A stretch of 64,000 bases of DNA from Carya illinoinensis (taxonomy: Eukaryota > Streptophyta > Magnoliopsida > Fagales > Juglandaceae), in assembly GCF_018687715.1 (NCBI RefSeq), contig NC_056757.1, positions 3,075,501 through 3,139,500 on the forward strand, written 5' to 3'. This document shows positions 1 to 10,256 of this stretch, one piece after another. A program made the position numbers and the translations under genes. Within the stretch, counting starts at the first letter, position 1; the number at the start of each line of letters is the position of its first letter. The notes beneath the pieces are model-generated. The model did no database searches. It saw only the letters and a program-made list of their open reading frames with translations, and was not told the DNA's origin.

Positions 1-2
1 TT

Positions 3-2264
3 AATAAAAATATTGAAACATTTTGTGATGAAAACGGTTTTATTCATAATTTTTCTGCTCCTCGAACTCCTCAACAAAATGGGGTAGTAGAGAGGAAAAA
101 TAGATCTCTTCAAGAGATGGCAAGAACAATGCTCAATGAGAACAACTTGCCTAGTTATTTTTGGGCCGAAGCGGTAAGTACTGCATGTTATGTTATAAAT
201 AGAGTTATGTTAAGGTCTAAATTAGATAAAACCCCCTATGAGCTTTGGAATGAGAAAAAGCCCAACATTGGTTACTTTCATGTATTTGGATGCAAATGTT
301 TTATTTTGAATGACAGAGATAATTTAGGCAAGTTTGATGCAAAATCTGATGAAGGTATTTTTCTCGGGTATTCTACTAATAGTAAAGCTTATAGAGTATT
401 CAACAAAAAGACTTTAACTGTACAAGAATCTATGCATGTAGTATTTGATGAATCTAATTCTCCACTCTCCAAGAAATCTATTGATGAAGAAATAGAAGGT
501 ATAAATAACACAGAAAGTCTCAATCTCAACAAAGAGAAAGCAATAGAGGAAGTTCAACATGGAGCCATCAGGAAAGATCATCAAAATTTAATACAAGATG
601 CAACCAAACAGTGGAAATTTGTGAAAGATCATCCAGTGGAACAAATTTTGGGAGAACCTTCACAAGGTGTAAGTACTCGATCATCTCTTAGAAATATTTG
701 TAATCATACTGCTTTTCTATCTCAAATTGAACCCAAAAATATTGATGACGCACTTCTTGATGAATCTTGGATTCTAGCTATGCAAGAAGAGTTGAATCAA
801 TTTGAAAGAAATGATGTTTGGACACTTGTTCCTAGACCCAAAAATTATACTATTATTGGAACAAAATGGGTTTTTAGAAACAAGAAAGATGAGTCTGGAG
901 TCATTACTAGAAATAAGGCTCGACTTGTAGCCCAAGGTTTTAATCAAGAAGAAGGAATCGATTATGATGAGACATATGCACCTGTCGCAAGATTAGAAGC
1001 TATTCGAATGCTACTTGCATATGCTTGTTATAAAGATTTCAAACTTTTTCAAATGGATGTTAAAAGTGCTTTCTTAAATGGTTTTATAAATGAAGAGGTA
1101 TATGTTGAGCAACCTCCAGGTTTTAAAAATCATATTTCCCCAAATCATGTTTTCAAACTCACAAAAGCACTATATGGACTTAAACAAGCTCCTAGAGCTT
1201 GGTACGAGAGACTCAGTGGTTTCTTGATTGAAAAAGGTTTTTCAAGAGGAAAAATCGACACAACTCTTTTCATTAAATATGAAAATGATGATATTCTTTT
1301 GATTCAGATTTATGTTGATGATATAATATTCGGTGCTACTAATGAAAATATGTGTCAAGTTTTTGCTAAGACTATGCAGGAAGAATTTGAGATGAGCATG
1401 ATGGGTGAACTTACATTCTTTCTCGGATTGCAAATTAAGCAAGCAAAAAGTGGGACATTCATCAATCAATCAAAATATATTAAGGAATTACTGAAGAAGT
1501 TTGGGATGGAAAATGCTAAGGAAATTGGAACACCAATGAGCCCATCAACTAAACTTGATAAAGATGAATCCGGTAAGCCAGTTGACTCGAAGATATATCG
1601 AGGTATGATTGGTAGCTTATTATATTTAACAGCCAGTAGACCAGATATTATGTTTAGTGTGTGCTTATGTGCACGTTTTCAATCATCTCCAAAAGAATCA
1701 CATTTAATTGCAGTTAAGCGCATTCTTAGATATCTTAGTGGTACAATTAACCTAGGGTTATGGTACCCTAAGCACACATCTTTCGATTTAATCAGCTACA
1801 CAGATGCAGATTATGCTGGCTGTAAAATAGATCGAAAAAGCACTAGTGGAGCATGTCATTTCTTAGGTCATGCATTAGTTTCCTGGTTTAGTAAAAAACA
1901 AAATTCTGTTGCACTATCTACTGCTGAGGCAGAATATGTTGCTGCGGGTAGTTGTTGTGCTCAAGTTCTCTACATGAAGCAACAACTTGAAGATTTTAAA
2001 CTCATGTATAATCACATTCCAATCAAATGTGATAATACAAGTGCTATAAATCTTTCAAAGAACCCAATACAACATTCTAGAACTAAGCATATTGAAATAA
2101 GGTATCATTTTCTTCGAGATCATGTGCAAAAAGGTGATATAATGTTAGAGTTCACAAATACACACGATCAGTTAGCAGATATTTTCACAAAACCTTTACC
2201 AGAAGATAGATTATGTATGATCAGAAGAGAAATAGGTATGATGCATGCTATGAATATCTCTTAA
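3..2264 (+). CDS. Ty1/copia pol polyprotein, C-terminal part (integrase end, RT, RNase H)
   Basis: Open from the first bases of the window to a TAA at 2262-2264, about 753 residues with no stop or frameshift. The frame is open from position 3, upstream of the first ATG at 117, so that ATG is not the start. In order: the end of the integrase core with [14 protein letters not shown] near residue 20; the integrase C-terminal region; reverse transcriptase, whose start resembles [11 protein letters not shown] and which carries [26 protein letters not shown] and the catalytic YVDD at about 1311-1322; then copia RNase H with [16 protein letters not shown] and [11 protein letters not shown]. The polyprotein reverse-transcribes and integrates element RNA. 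Gag, protease and the first integrase catalytic residues lie outside the window. Confidence 0.93.
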   Translation, partial: NKNIETFCDENGFIHNFSAPRTPQQNGVVERKNRSLQEMARTMLNENNLPSYFWAEAVSTACYVINRVMLRSKLDKTPYELWNEKKPNIGYFHVFGCKCFILNDRDNLGKFDAKSDEGIFLGYSTNSKAYRVFNKKTLTVQESMHVVFDESNSPLSKKSIDEEIEGINNTESLNLNKEKAIEEVQHGAIRKDHQNLIQDATKQWKFVKDHPVEQILGEPSQGVSTRSSLRNICNHTAFLSQIEPKNIDDALLDESWILAMQEELNQFERNDVWTLVPRPKNYTIIGTKWVFRNKKDESGVITRNKARLVAQGFNQEEGIDYDETYAPVARLEAIRMLLAYACYKDFKLFQMDVKSAFLNGFINEEVYVEQPPGFKNHISPNHVFKLTKALYGLKQAPRAWYERLSGFLIEKGFSRGKIDTTLFIKYENDDILLIQIYVDDIIFGATNENMCQVFAKTMQEEFEMSMMGELTFFLGLQIKQAKSGTFINQSKYIKELLKKFGMENAKEIGTPMSPSTKLDKDESGKPVDSKIYRGMIGSLLYLTASRPDIMFSVCLCARFQSSPKESHLIAVKRILRYLSGTINLGLWYPKHTSFDLISYTDADYAGCKIDRKSTSGACHFLGHALVSWFSKKQNSVALSTAEAEYVAAGSCCAQVLYMKQQLEDFKLMYNHIPIKCDNTSAINLSKNPIQHSRTKHIEIRYHFLRDHVQKGDIMLEFTNTHDQLADIFTKPLPEDRLCMIRREIGMMHAMNIS

Positions 2265-2316
2265 AAGATAGACCTGAGTCAATAAAAATAGAGATAGATT
2301 TTTTTTTTTAATACTT

Positions 2317-2754
2317 TTACATAAATTTGAGATTCTTAGCCTCATGTTTGAGACGCTCATTCTCTTCATACAATATCATGTCATTCTTATTCATGGGAAC
2401 CGGCAAGCGGAATGAAGAATCTAATAAAGATTTCAACTGTTTATTCTTCTGCCGAATGATTCCTTCCCTTGTGTGAGACTCTTGAACAATTTGTTGAAGT
2501 ACAACAATTTGTTCTTTGAGCTTTTCAACTTCGTGATTTTTGGCTTGTAGCCGCTGAGAAAAAGCCACAATAGAGGAAGAGTAGCGAGTCCCAAGACTCA
2601 CCAAGTCATAAATAGCATCAGAATCTGACTTATTAGTCAGATTATTATTTTCTTGCTGCAACATGGCACCAATGGTAGCTGCAGAAAGAACAGGAGGTTG
2701 AGATGCAGAATGCCTCATGGATGGATCTAGAGAAATGTTAGAAGAATGAGCCAT
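2317..2754 (-). CDS. Antisense coiled-coil ORF A inside the copia element
   Basis: A 145-residue ORF on the strand opposite to pol, between the pol stop and the 3' LTR. I chose the ATG at 2754 (MAHSSNIS...); the frame stays open further upstream but without another ATG. The N-terminal third is Ser/Asn-rich; from about residue 60 it has heptad-like Leu/Ile spacing with many Lys/Glu/Gln, typical of a coiled coil. It is recognisably related to ORF B next to it: both have a K-x-DS stretch, then S-x-x-x-x-x-S-x-R-L, then a Leu-zipper-like helix. A TATA-like box lies at 2858-2866, about 100 bp upstream of the ATG. I recognise no catalytic domain. Antisense extra ORFs in this position are known from some plant LTR elements (Tat-clade gypsy elements such as Grande); function unknown. 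Confidence 0.55.
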   Translation of the reverse strand: MAHSSNISLDPSMRHSASQPPVLSAATIGAMLQQENNNLTNKSDSDAIYDLVSLGTRYSSSIVAFSQRLQAKNHEVEKLKEQIVVLQQIVQESHTREGIIRQKNKQLKSLLDSSFRLPVPMNKNDMILYEENERLKHEAKNLKFM

Positions 2755-2857
2755 TGAGAAAAGAATAGAAGGCTTAAAACGAGAATGCTGAAGGAATGCA
2801 GATGAGTTATAGAGATGAGATGAAAACTTGATGCGGATTAGATGAACTTCAGGACTG

Positions 2858-2866
2858 ATTTTATAG
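2858..2866 (-). promoter_or_regulatory. TATA-like box upstream of antisense ORF A
   Basis: Read on the minus strand this is CTATAAAAT, about 100 bp before the ORF A start codon. That leaves room for a transcription start and a leader of about 70 bases. Position and sequence are visible; promoter activity is inference. Confidence 0.4.
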
Positions 2867-2997
2867 AGATAGCATAAAGAATAAGACAAACTATTTTCTC
2901 TTCAAATCTTATTTAGTCAAAAGAAATACAAGATATGCTGGACACACATTGTCAAAAGTTTTCTTACTAAGCCAGCGAGATTAACAGTAGATTGTCC

Positions 2998-3450
2998 CTA
3001 TTTTTCTAGTAAACGATGAACCTCTGCTGTTATCTGCCGATGTTGACCTTGTATCTGAACCCTTTCTCGTTCTAGCTCTTCTATTCGTGGTTGCAGATCA
3101 TGAGCATACCAATCTGCAAATTTTTTCAACTCTTGGTTTTCTTGCTTTAGCCTTTTATTCTCACTATCCTTATTAGCAAGCTTCTGTCGTAACTCAGATA
3201 TTTGCATGTTAAGATGATCAATCTCACTCACCCTCGCCATTAACCTTCGAGACATGATCGTAACAGAGGCAGCATATTGATTACTGAGCATTCTTGATTC
3301 TGCAATAATCTCAGAATCAGCCTTACTAGAAAAACGGTTCACTGCTCCTATCATGGTATTGACGGCCTCAGGAGAGAAGATTGATGATTGATGCGTCAAG
3401 GGTTCCTGATTCAAGTCTGGAACATTAGTGGAAGAGAATTGCTCAGCCAT
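2998..3450 (-). CDS. Antisense coiled-coil ORF B inside the copia element
   Basis: A 150-residue ORF opposite to pol, starting with an ATG at 3450 (MAEQFSSTNVPDLNQEP...). Residues about 25-45 are Ser/Ala-rich and residues about 55-150 form a strong predicted coiled coil, with repeated L-x6-L/I spacing and many E/K/R/Q. It is similar to ORF A in length, layout and the K-ADSE...S-RRL segment, so the two look like a tandem duplication, with B transcriptionally upstream of A on the minus strand. A TATA-like box lies at 3526-3535, about 75 bp upstream. The intact frames of both copies suggest some constraint or a young insertion; I cannot tell which. It could instead be a captured host fragment. 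Confidence 0.55.
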   Translation of the reverse strand: MAEQFSSTNVPDLNQEPLTHQSSIFSPEAVNTMIGAVNRFSSKADSEIIAESRMLSNQYAASVTIMSRRLMARVSEIDHLNMQISELRQKLANKDSENKRLKQENQELKKFADWYAHDLQPRIEELERERVQIQGQHRQITAEVHRLLEK

Positions 3451-3525
3451 TCTATCGTTGTGGAAAAACAGAACTCAGGTCAAGAAGTGATTATTTTTTT
3501 GGCATCCGATAGATGAAAATGATCA

Positions 3526-3535
3526 TTTTTTATAG
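3526..3535 (-). promoter_or_regulatory. TATA-like box upstream of antisense ORF B
   Basis: Minus-strand CTATAAAAAA about 75 bp before the ORF B ATG. The same arrangement at both antisense ORFs makes it less likely to be chance in AT-rich DNA, but this is not proof of a promoter. Confidence 0.4.
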
Positions 3536-3740
3536 AAACTCGGAGCCTTCAATCCCGTTTGTCAACAACATCAGGCGATTGTTTAAATCTTCAGCCGTAT
3601 TAAATTCATAGAGTTAGGCCTCGAGGCTTTGCAGCACTTGTCGGGTCACGGACGGCTCCATTTTTCAACTATCTACAGTGACTATTAAACGCATCGTTTT
3701 CTTCAGTCCATTTTCTTGTTGCGGATCCTTTTTAATGATG

Positions 3741-3926
3741 CCAAAAGGGGGAGAAGTGTTAGACTAGAACATTAACATTGTTTAAATTGCTAAACTTGTT
3801 ATATATGCTTGGAATTATATTTATACTTTTGCTTGAAAAACTAACGCATATTTTCAGGGGGAGCTTAAGTATTAATATAGGTTTCAAGTTCTATCAAATA
3901 TTTGTCATCATCAAAAAGGGGGAGAT
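3741..3926 (+). promoter_or_regulatory. Polypurine tract region with three GGGGGAG motifs
   Basis: Three purine-rich motifs of the form A-rich plus GGGGGAG occur near 3741-3756, 3856-3863 and 3911-3926. The last abuts the LTR start and is the probable primer site for plus-strand synthesis. Extra upstream tracts of this kind are familiar from SIRE-type copia elements. Confidence 0.7.
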
Positions 3927-5266
3927 TGTTGAACTCAAGATTTCAAGTTTCATGTGATTATAAATCTACACATGGATTTTGATGATAACAAATGAATTCA
4001 AAGAATAAAGAAGTCTCAAGCTCAAGTTGTCTACACAATGGAGTCAAGCACATCAAGGAAACAAGCATGAGCAAGAAGGGAACAAGTTCACATTAAAATT
4101 ATAGAGTAATGTTGTAAATCTCTTCAAAATTCGAAATTAGGATTAATGCTCAAAATTAATATTTTATCATAAAGCATTAAAATACATTTTCCACATGTGC
4201 ATGAATATTTTTGAAAATTAAATTTGAAAATTTTGAAAGATGATTGATTGTCATCTTTTGCATGTGCATGCCTTGATTAAAGGGTTGAACTTTGAAAATA
4301 TTAAAGATGATTGATTGTCATCTTTCACATGTGCATGTTTTATTTGAATATTTTCAAAAGTGATTGATGCTTTTTTAGACTTATACAAAAAGTAAAAGAT
4401 TAGGTTTGAATTTTTTGAAAATGAAAGTGTGCTCATTTTGTCATATGCCAAAAGTAAAAGATTAGGTTTGATTTTTTTGAAAAAGTGAATGATGTTGTCT
4501 TTGACAATTGAGAAAGAAGAACCTTTTATTTGAATTCTTTGAAAAAGTGAATGATGTTGTCTTTGACAATTGAAAAAGAAGAACCTTTTATTTGAATTTT
4601 TTGAAAAAGTGAATGATGTTGTCTTTGACATGTGAATCTTTTTAAATTTGAATATGAAGTCTCATATGCCTATAAATAGATCATTTGAGAGCTTCACATT
4701 CACAACACCAAGAGCATACAACATTCATTCAAAGCTTTCATTCTCTCTTCTCTAAACATTGAGCCTTAATCCTTGTTCATTTTGAGAGATATAGCTTGAG
4801 CTGTATTGTTTTTATTTCACTCGTTGAGGAGTGTTTTCTGATAACCTACCCACTATCAGCTTTTGTATCAGAAAAAGGGTGTGTATAACCCTTGTGTGTG
4901 TAGAAAGTATTCTACACAGGGAATAGTTGAATCACCACGTGTAAGGTGATTGCAAGTGTAGAGGGTGTTCTACACGGATCCTTTGTAGCGGTGTTGTTCA
5001 AAGGTGTAATAGGTTTCTATCTCCACCTGAAGGAGGTTGAATAGTGAATTTGGGAATCCTCAAGGGGTAGCTTGAGGCGAGGACGTAGGCAGTGGGGCCG
5101 AACCTCGTTAACATACTGAGTTTGCTTCTCTCTTACCCTTACTCCTTATATTTATTGTTATTTCATATTTTGTTTATATTTTATATTATATATTTGATTT
5201 ATAATTGTTAATTTTTTTTAATACAACTCAATTCACCCCCCTCTTGTGTTAGTCATCTGGGCAACA
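3927..5266 (+). repeat. 3' LTR of the copia element (1340 bp)
   Basis: Starts TGTTGAACTC directly after the polypurine tract and ends GGGCAACA, giving TGTTG/CAACA inverted ends. A TATA box (TATAAATAG) lies at 4671-4680 and would mark the U3 promoter, with R and U5 downstream. U3 contains an internal 62-bp tandem repeat and a duplicated segment with GATTGATTGTCATCTTT. The pyrimidine-rich terminus with CACCCCCCTCTTGTG is usual for this lineage. The exact 3' boundary depends on the inverted ends because the partner LTR is not in the window. Confidence 0.8.
4477..4640 (+). repeat. 62-bp tandem repeat in LTR U3, about 2.6 copies
   Basis: The phrase GAAAAAGTGAATGATGTTG recurs at a spacing of exactly 62 bp (copies begin near 4477, 4539 and 4601), with one or two mismatches between the first two units. 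Such U3 repeats often vary in number between copies of one family. Confidence 0.85.
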
Positions 5267-5297
5267 CAAAGTTTCGACTGTGGAGAAGGCTACAAAC

Positions 5298-7349
5298 TAG
5301 GGGTGTTCATCCGGACCCGGATCTAGATCCATATTTCAAAATCCGGGCAGTTATCCGCCCGGATTGAACCCGGACTCAGTTCGGTCAAATAACCGGATTC
5401 AATCAGGATTGTAATCGGATATCCGGATTTTTTTGTTTTAAAAAAAATAAATAAATAAATAAAAATGTAAACTAGATAATATTTGTTGTTACATCACAAT
5501 GCAATACATAAATTTACAAAGAACAAAATAAATAATAATACATCACAACTAATTAAACTAATACAATATCAGAACTCTTCACATCTTGAATCTTGAATCT
5601 GGGGGAAAAATTGATTTCTTTCACCTTGATCTGATAAATGGATGGCCTGTAATCAACAAATTAAGAAGCAAATCATATAGACATATGGATATTTCAAAAA
5701 AGATATTTAGTTTTATCCATATTTAACATCTACTCTATGAAGGTAAATTGTTATTTAAGGCTAAAGTATTCCTTTAAAGGGGTGTTCTTACTCTACTGAC
5801 GAACATTGAATACCACATAACATTAAAATGGATGAAAACTACATATACCCTGACTAAGGTAGAAAGTTGGGAATAAAAGGCTTTAAGTTTGGGTTCACCA
5901 TCTATCGATTGTTCTTTGCACCTAACTAATCTTCTTCATCGTTTAGAGACCATAAATGTTAGCATCATACTATGTAACCTCTTGTGCACAGGACCCCCCG
6001 TCAGGTAATAAAGAAAAAGGCAAAAGTTGTAAGAAAATACAAACATATAAGACTACAATTCAGGCCCATATTTAATTAAAAAAGTATAGATCACCATGGG
6101 GAAGAACAAATAAACGGGACATGCAACGAAAAGTGAATAGTTATCCCAAATGTATGAAGGTATAATAGACAACTGCACATAGAAAGGACAGGTTATAATT
6201 TATATCCCCAAGAGGCCTTTCGAGTGACCAAACCATCACAATTCAATAAAAAAAAAAAAAAACTCCAAAACTAGCATAACTAAATTTGCTAAAAGAAATA
6301 ATTCATAAATACTAATCACAAGTAGTTAGCTCATACCATACTTGGGGGTACAATTTACAATCAAGGGAGTGTCTTGTTCTTGCTTACCACAAGATTTCTT
6401 TACACCAAAACATTGAGCATTCTAGATCAGCAATAGCTCTAAAGGGTGGGAAAAACAATCACCTTTTACCCTTGCAACATGTAAGCAGGGCATGGATGCC
6501 TAATTCATACCAACAGACGATGCTTCAAACACCATTTTAAAAGATATTAAAGTAACAGTTTGGAGGATTAAGGAATGACGTTGCCTTCATATTTTCAAGT
6601 CTCCAACAATACCTAATTGAGCTAGTTAGGCTAGAAATCATTCAAGCATTTCACAATATATTGTGGATTAGTTTCAAAGAAAATGATCCAGCACACCGTT
6701 AGTAGTCATAGAATAAGCCCAAAATGATGTAGAAAATGACTTCCAACATCAAAAGTCAGGTTAGAAAATGATTTTCTTGGTCATTAAGTAAGGATTAAGA
6801 AATGAGAAGTAATACAACTAGAAGCTAAACAACCTCTCTCACACACTCATTTCACCATGCATTCCAATGCTACTTCGCAAGTTAAACTCACAAGCAACGC
6901 TAAACGATGAATACAACCTAGATTCACAAAGTAAGAAGCCTTATTCTTTGTGAATCTTGTCTCTTTATCTTTTCTCTCTCTTTTTTTTTTGGCTACAATC
7001 TAGCGCACACCACATGTTCCAGAATGACTCTGCCTCTTCCATTTTACTTAGCACTCACCAAATAAATATTTAATTACATATCCATACGATGCATGGGTTT
7101 CCCATTTATCGGTATTTTAATGGGTTATTGAATAAATGCAATCTGAAGTAACTTTAAACTCGAACCCATTACAACATTGCATCACATCACCCATTACATG
7201 ACAGAGCATTACCAACAGAAAAAAACATAATATGAACCACAAAATACTAAACTCAGAACATCAAACACAAACCCAAGTGAAAATGAAACACAAATCTAAA
7301 CAGACCCAAACGAAAATCAAACACAAATCTAGAAAAAAGGAATCTAGCT

Positions 7350-7417
<68 letters not shown>

Positions 7418-7898
7418 ACATACCGTAGGTTGCGCAATCGCATGGCTAGGGTTTTGGATTCAAGAAACTTGAGTTGAGATGAGAGACGAGAATCGAGAGT
7501 TGAGAGAATAGGATTCGAGAGACGTTAGAGTTGAGAGATGAGCAAGATAGCGACGAGAGATAGACAAAGTTGACAGAGTCTGAAGATTAGAAGAAGTGAA
7601 GACTGAAGAGGATTCAAGAATCAAGAGACCATGTCAAAAAAAAGAAAAAAAAAAAAAGAAAAAAGAATCAAGAGACGGCGATAGAGGAAATCAATCAAGC
7701 AGGGCAGCAACGGTGTCATTTTTAGAAGGGGAAAAAAAAAGCATATAACCCGGTTACAGATAACCGGGTTATAAAACCAGATCCGTAAGCAGATTCAGGT
7801 TTCCCTTAACCGCCCGGGTGTAATCCAAGTGGATAACTACCCGAATTTCAGATTTCCGGACCGGATCGGAAAAAAATCTGGTCCGAATGAACACCCTA
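5298..7898. mobile_element. hAT-like non-autonomous DNA transposon with TIRs and 8-bp TSD
   Basis: Left end TAGGGGTGTTCATCCGGAC and right end, read in reverse complement, TAGGGTGTTCATTCGGAC form terminal inverted repeats. They are flanked by CTACAAAC (5290-5297) and TTACAAAC (7899-7906), an 8-bp target duplication with one mismatch, as expected for hAT. The outer about 100 bp on both sides are rich in CCGGA/TCCGG motifs. Internal sequence of about 2.4 kb has no long ORF and no recognisable transposase. On the minus strand, inward from the right end, there is a leader-like stretch, an ATG near 7444 giving a short reading frame with a GTATG donor, then the (GA) repeat. This looks like the remnant first exon of a transposase or captured gene (inference). 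Confidence 0.75.
7355..7414. repeat. (GA)30 microsatellite
   Basis: Sixty bases of uninterrupted GA dinucleotides inside the hAT-like element. Confidence 0.98.
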
Positions 7899-7906
7899 TT
7901 ACAAAC

Positions 7907-8282
7907 AACGTCTATGGACAACAGTAGAGGGAGAGAAGTTGAATACAATATGGGCTAGATCAATGAGGGCTTTCAATCAGCCGTTTTTCTCAACGGCCCA
8001 GATGGTGGCAGACATAGAAGATATGAGTGAGATTGGTAGAGGGAAGAATACGGGTAGAGGGGGAGGGAAAATTTTGAAATAGAGTTCAAATAGGCAAAAC
8101 ACACGTCTTTAGTTTAGGTTAATAGTAAGGGGAAAAAAACAAAAAAAATCCTCAACAGGTGCGGTGTAGAAATAGGAGGAGGTAACCGAGGAAAGAACTC
8201 GTATGCCTAGACATCGAGTTGTAACCTTCTTTTGGGTGTAAAACGGGCTATTTATCTCATATTACGTCCCTTTTTCCAAAGT
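7907..8282. other. Unique spacer upstream of MAF1
   Basis: About 375 bases between the transposon and the MAF1 promoter motifs. It has purine-rich patches and no ORF or repeat that I can support. Confidence 0.5.
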
Positions 8283-8307
8283 TGGGCCGAATTGGGCTGA
8301 ATGGGCC
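8283..8307 (+). promoter_or_regulatory. Cluster of three Site II-type motifs (TGGGCC/TGGGCT) upstream of MAF1
   Basis: TGGGCC at 8283, TGGGCT at 8293 and TGGGCC at 8302 are spaced by about 10 bp. In plants such TGGGCY elements are bound by TCP factors and are common in promoters of housekeeping and growth-related genes. They sit roughly 100-150 bp before the likely first, non-coding MAF1 exon. Confidence 0.5.
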
Positions 8308-10256
8308 AGGCCGACCTGGCCTCTTGCCGTTTCTCGCCGCCAGTCCGCTCGCACACGAAACTCCGTTCCCAGCAACCATTTGTCTCGTTATCCCGAATCA
8401 AAATCCACCAGTATAGAATATTCAAATCTAGGGCTCGTTAAAACCTTTTGGATCAACCGCTGTGCCACAACCCAAATCCGCCGAAATCCCGCTCAAGTCT
8501 TTCCAGCAGTTTGACCGAATTCTGCTCCAACGGGTACTTACAATTGTTCCCTTTGCTTTTCAATTCGTTTAATCTGGTCTGTTTTCCGGCTTCGCTGTCG
8601 TATTTTCATTCCTGTTTGTTCTTTCTTTCTCTTTTTGTATTAATCTCCGATTTGTGGAACATATTCGGGTTTATTGCGTTATTATAGCACTTGCAGTGCT
8701 AAGTTACCTATCTTTTTTTGTGGGTCATCGTTTGTCGTCGTTATTTAAGAGTCAACGATGTAGTTTGACAGGGGATTATAGGTTGGACTTGTATATATAT
8801 TTTTTTTTCCTGTTTGTTGAATTTATTTACAGTTTGAGGTTGGTAGTGCAGTATTATTACCAAAACACTGAATTCTATAATGTTGGTCTGTTTCTCCGAA
8901 GTTAAATGCAATCTGAGACCTATGCCCAATGATTAAAATTTTGTTCTGCGGGAGAACAAAAATATTGGGTTCATAATTGAAGAAAATGTTGAAGTGGTAG
9001 AAATATTTGCCATTGTGGGGGTTGAATCATTGCATTGCGGCCTTCCTTGGAACCACTGACCTATACCCAGTTGCCACCATATTCTATTTCAAAAGGAGGT
9101 TAATAATGGATGACGATGAACATGAATTACAAAATTGGAAAGACATGGGTTGTGGGTGGGTGGGTGGAGTTCTCAGGTGGAAATTTTGGCACATCGTATA
9201 TCTACCAAATGAGCAATGAGAGAGCACAAAGCAAAGGGGCAAATGGGTTTTGTCAATGGTGACGGCTGCAGAAAGAAATGTTGGTGAGGATGGTTGAAGA
9301 TCTTTGTGGAGATGGGTTTAATGATGTTGGGAAAGAATGGACGATGATAGTGGTGGTGGTGATGTGGGTATTGTCAACTGGAAATAATGTCGGTCTTCTA
9401 TTAGTTGTGATGATGATAGCTGATGGTGGTCTGTCTTTATGGTGAGCAGATGGCTTCTAATTGCGAAAAAAATCATTTGGTACGAATTTGACAAGGGAAC
9501 AAAAATTATCCTGTAGGAGGTCATGATTCCCGATCGGAGAAACTTTCCCTCTTTCTCCATTTTCCTTGTTATTTTTCTCCTCTATTGTTTGTTGCATCAA
9601 GTTGATAGGGTTAGATGTTGGTCTTCACTGTATAATGAAGGTTGATGATAGATAAATTGTCTGTCCAATCAGGTATCAAGATATGCTTATTCTTAAAGTC
9701 ATTTTTTCATATTACATAATTTGTTTTTATCTTGATTATTATCGTCATCCTTTTTACTGTTATTATTGGCAAAGTCACAAAGTTGGCCGAGTGGCAGGCA
9801 ATAATTAGGTCTGGTTGTGTCAAATCTTCACGAACTTTACTTATAAATAAATAAATAAATTTCAGGAACTGTTTCTGTTTTGGATTTCAAGATCTTATAG
9901 CTGTTTAATATGCTTGCTGTTGTCAAAAATAAAATATGCTTGCTGTTGTATGTTGAGTGGATTTATGTATACTTCCTGTGTCTCGGGATAATAAACTTTT
10001 CCATCGTTCATAAAATTTATCTTACACATTTATAAAAAAAAAAAAAAAAAAAAAAATACATGCTGTTGAGGACCAACATTTTGCAATCTAGTAGCTTCCA
10101 AAAGCTAAACTGCTCTATTTCATGGTTCTTTCTTTGTATAACCTTTTCCATTTGTTCATAGTTGTTGTTTATCGAACAGGATCCCTGGGAGATTTTAAGT
10201 GTTAGTATATTACCTACTGGATCAAAATCATTGCCATCATTGGCAGTATACTCTCC

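Larger units (their letters stand above)
1..5266 (+). mobile_element. SIRE-like Ty1/copia retrotransposon, 3' portion (5' end outside window)
   Basis: The element enters the window inside the integrase and runs through reverse transcriptase, RNase H, a 1.66-kb spacer with two antisense ORFs, polypurine tracts and one LTR. The order integrase then RT is the Ty1/copia order. The long LTR, the repeated GGGGGAG purine motifs and the extra-ORF spacer between pol and LTR resemble the SIRE/Maximus lineage (family knowledge; lineage is inference). The LTR ends are TGTTG and CAACA, a perfect short inverted repeat. The first five bases after the element (5267-5271) would be the 3' target duplication; the 5' copy lies outside the window and cannot be checked. 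The pol frame has no breaks, so this may be a fairly recent copy. Confidence 0.85.

Noticed and set aside
8448..8905. Two overlapping plus-strand frames (79 and 83 codons)
   Set aside because: Hydrophobic, low-complexity translations of the MAF1 leader and 5'-UTR intron; one uses a non-ATG start. No family resemblance.
9784..9794. TGGCCGAGTGG, a perfect tRNA A-box match
   Set aside because: No B box within 60 bp and no cloverleaf pairing; probably chance or a tiny relic.
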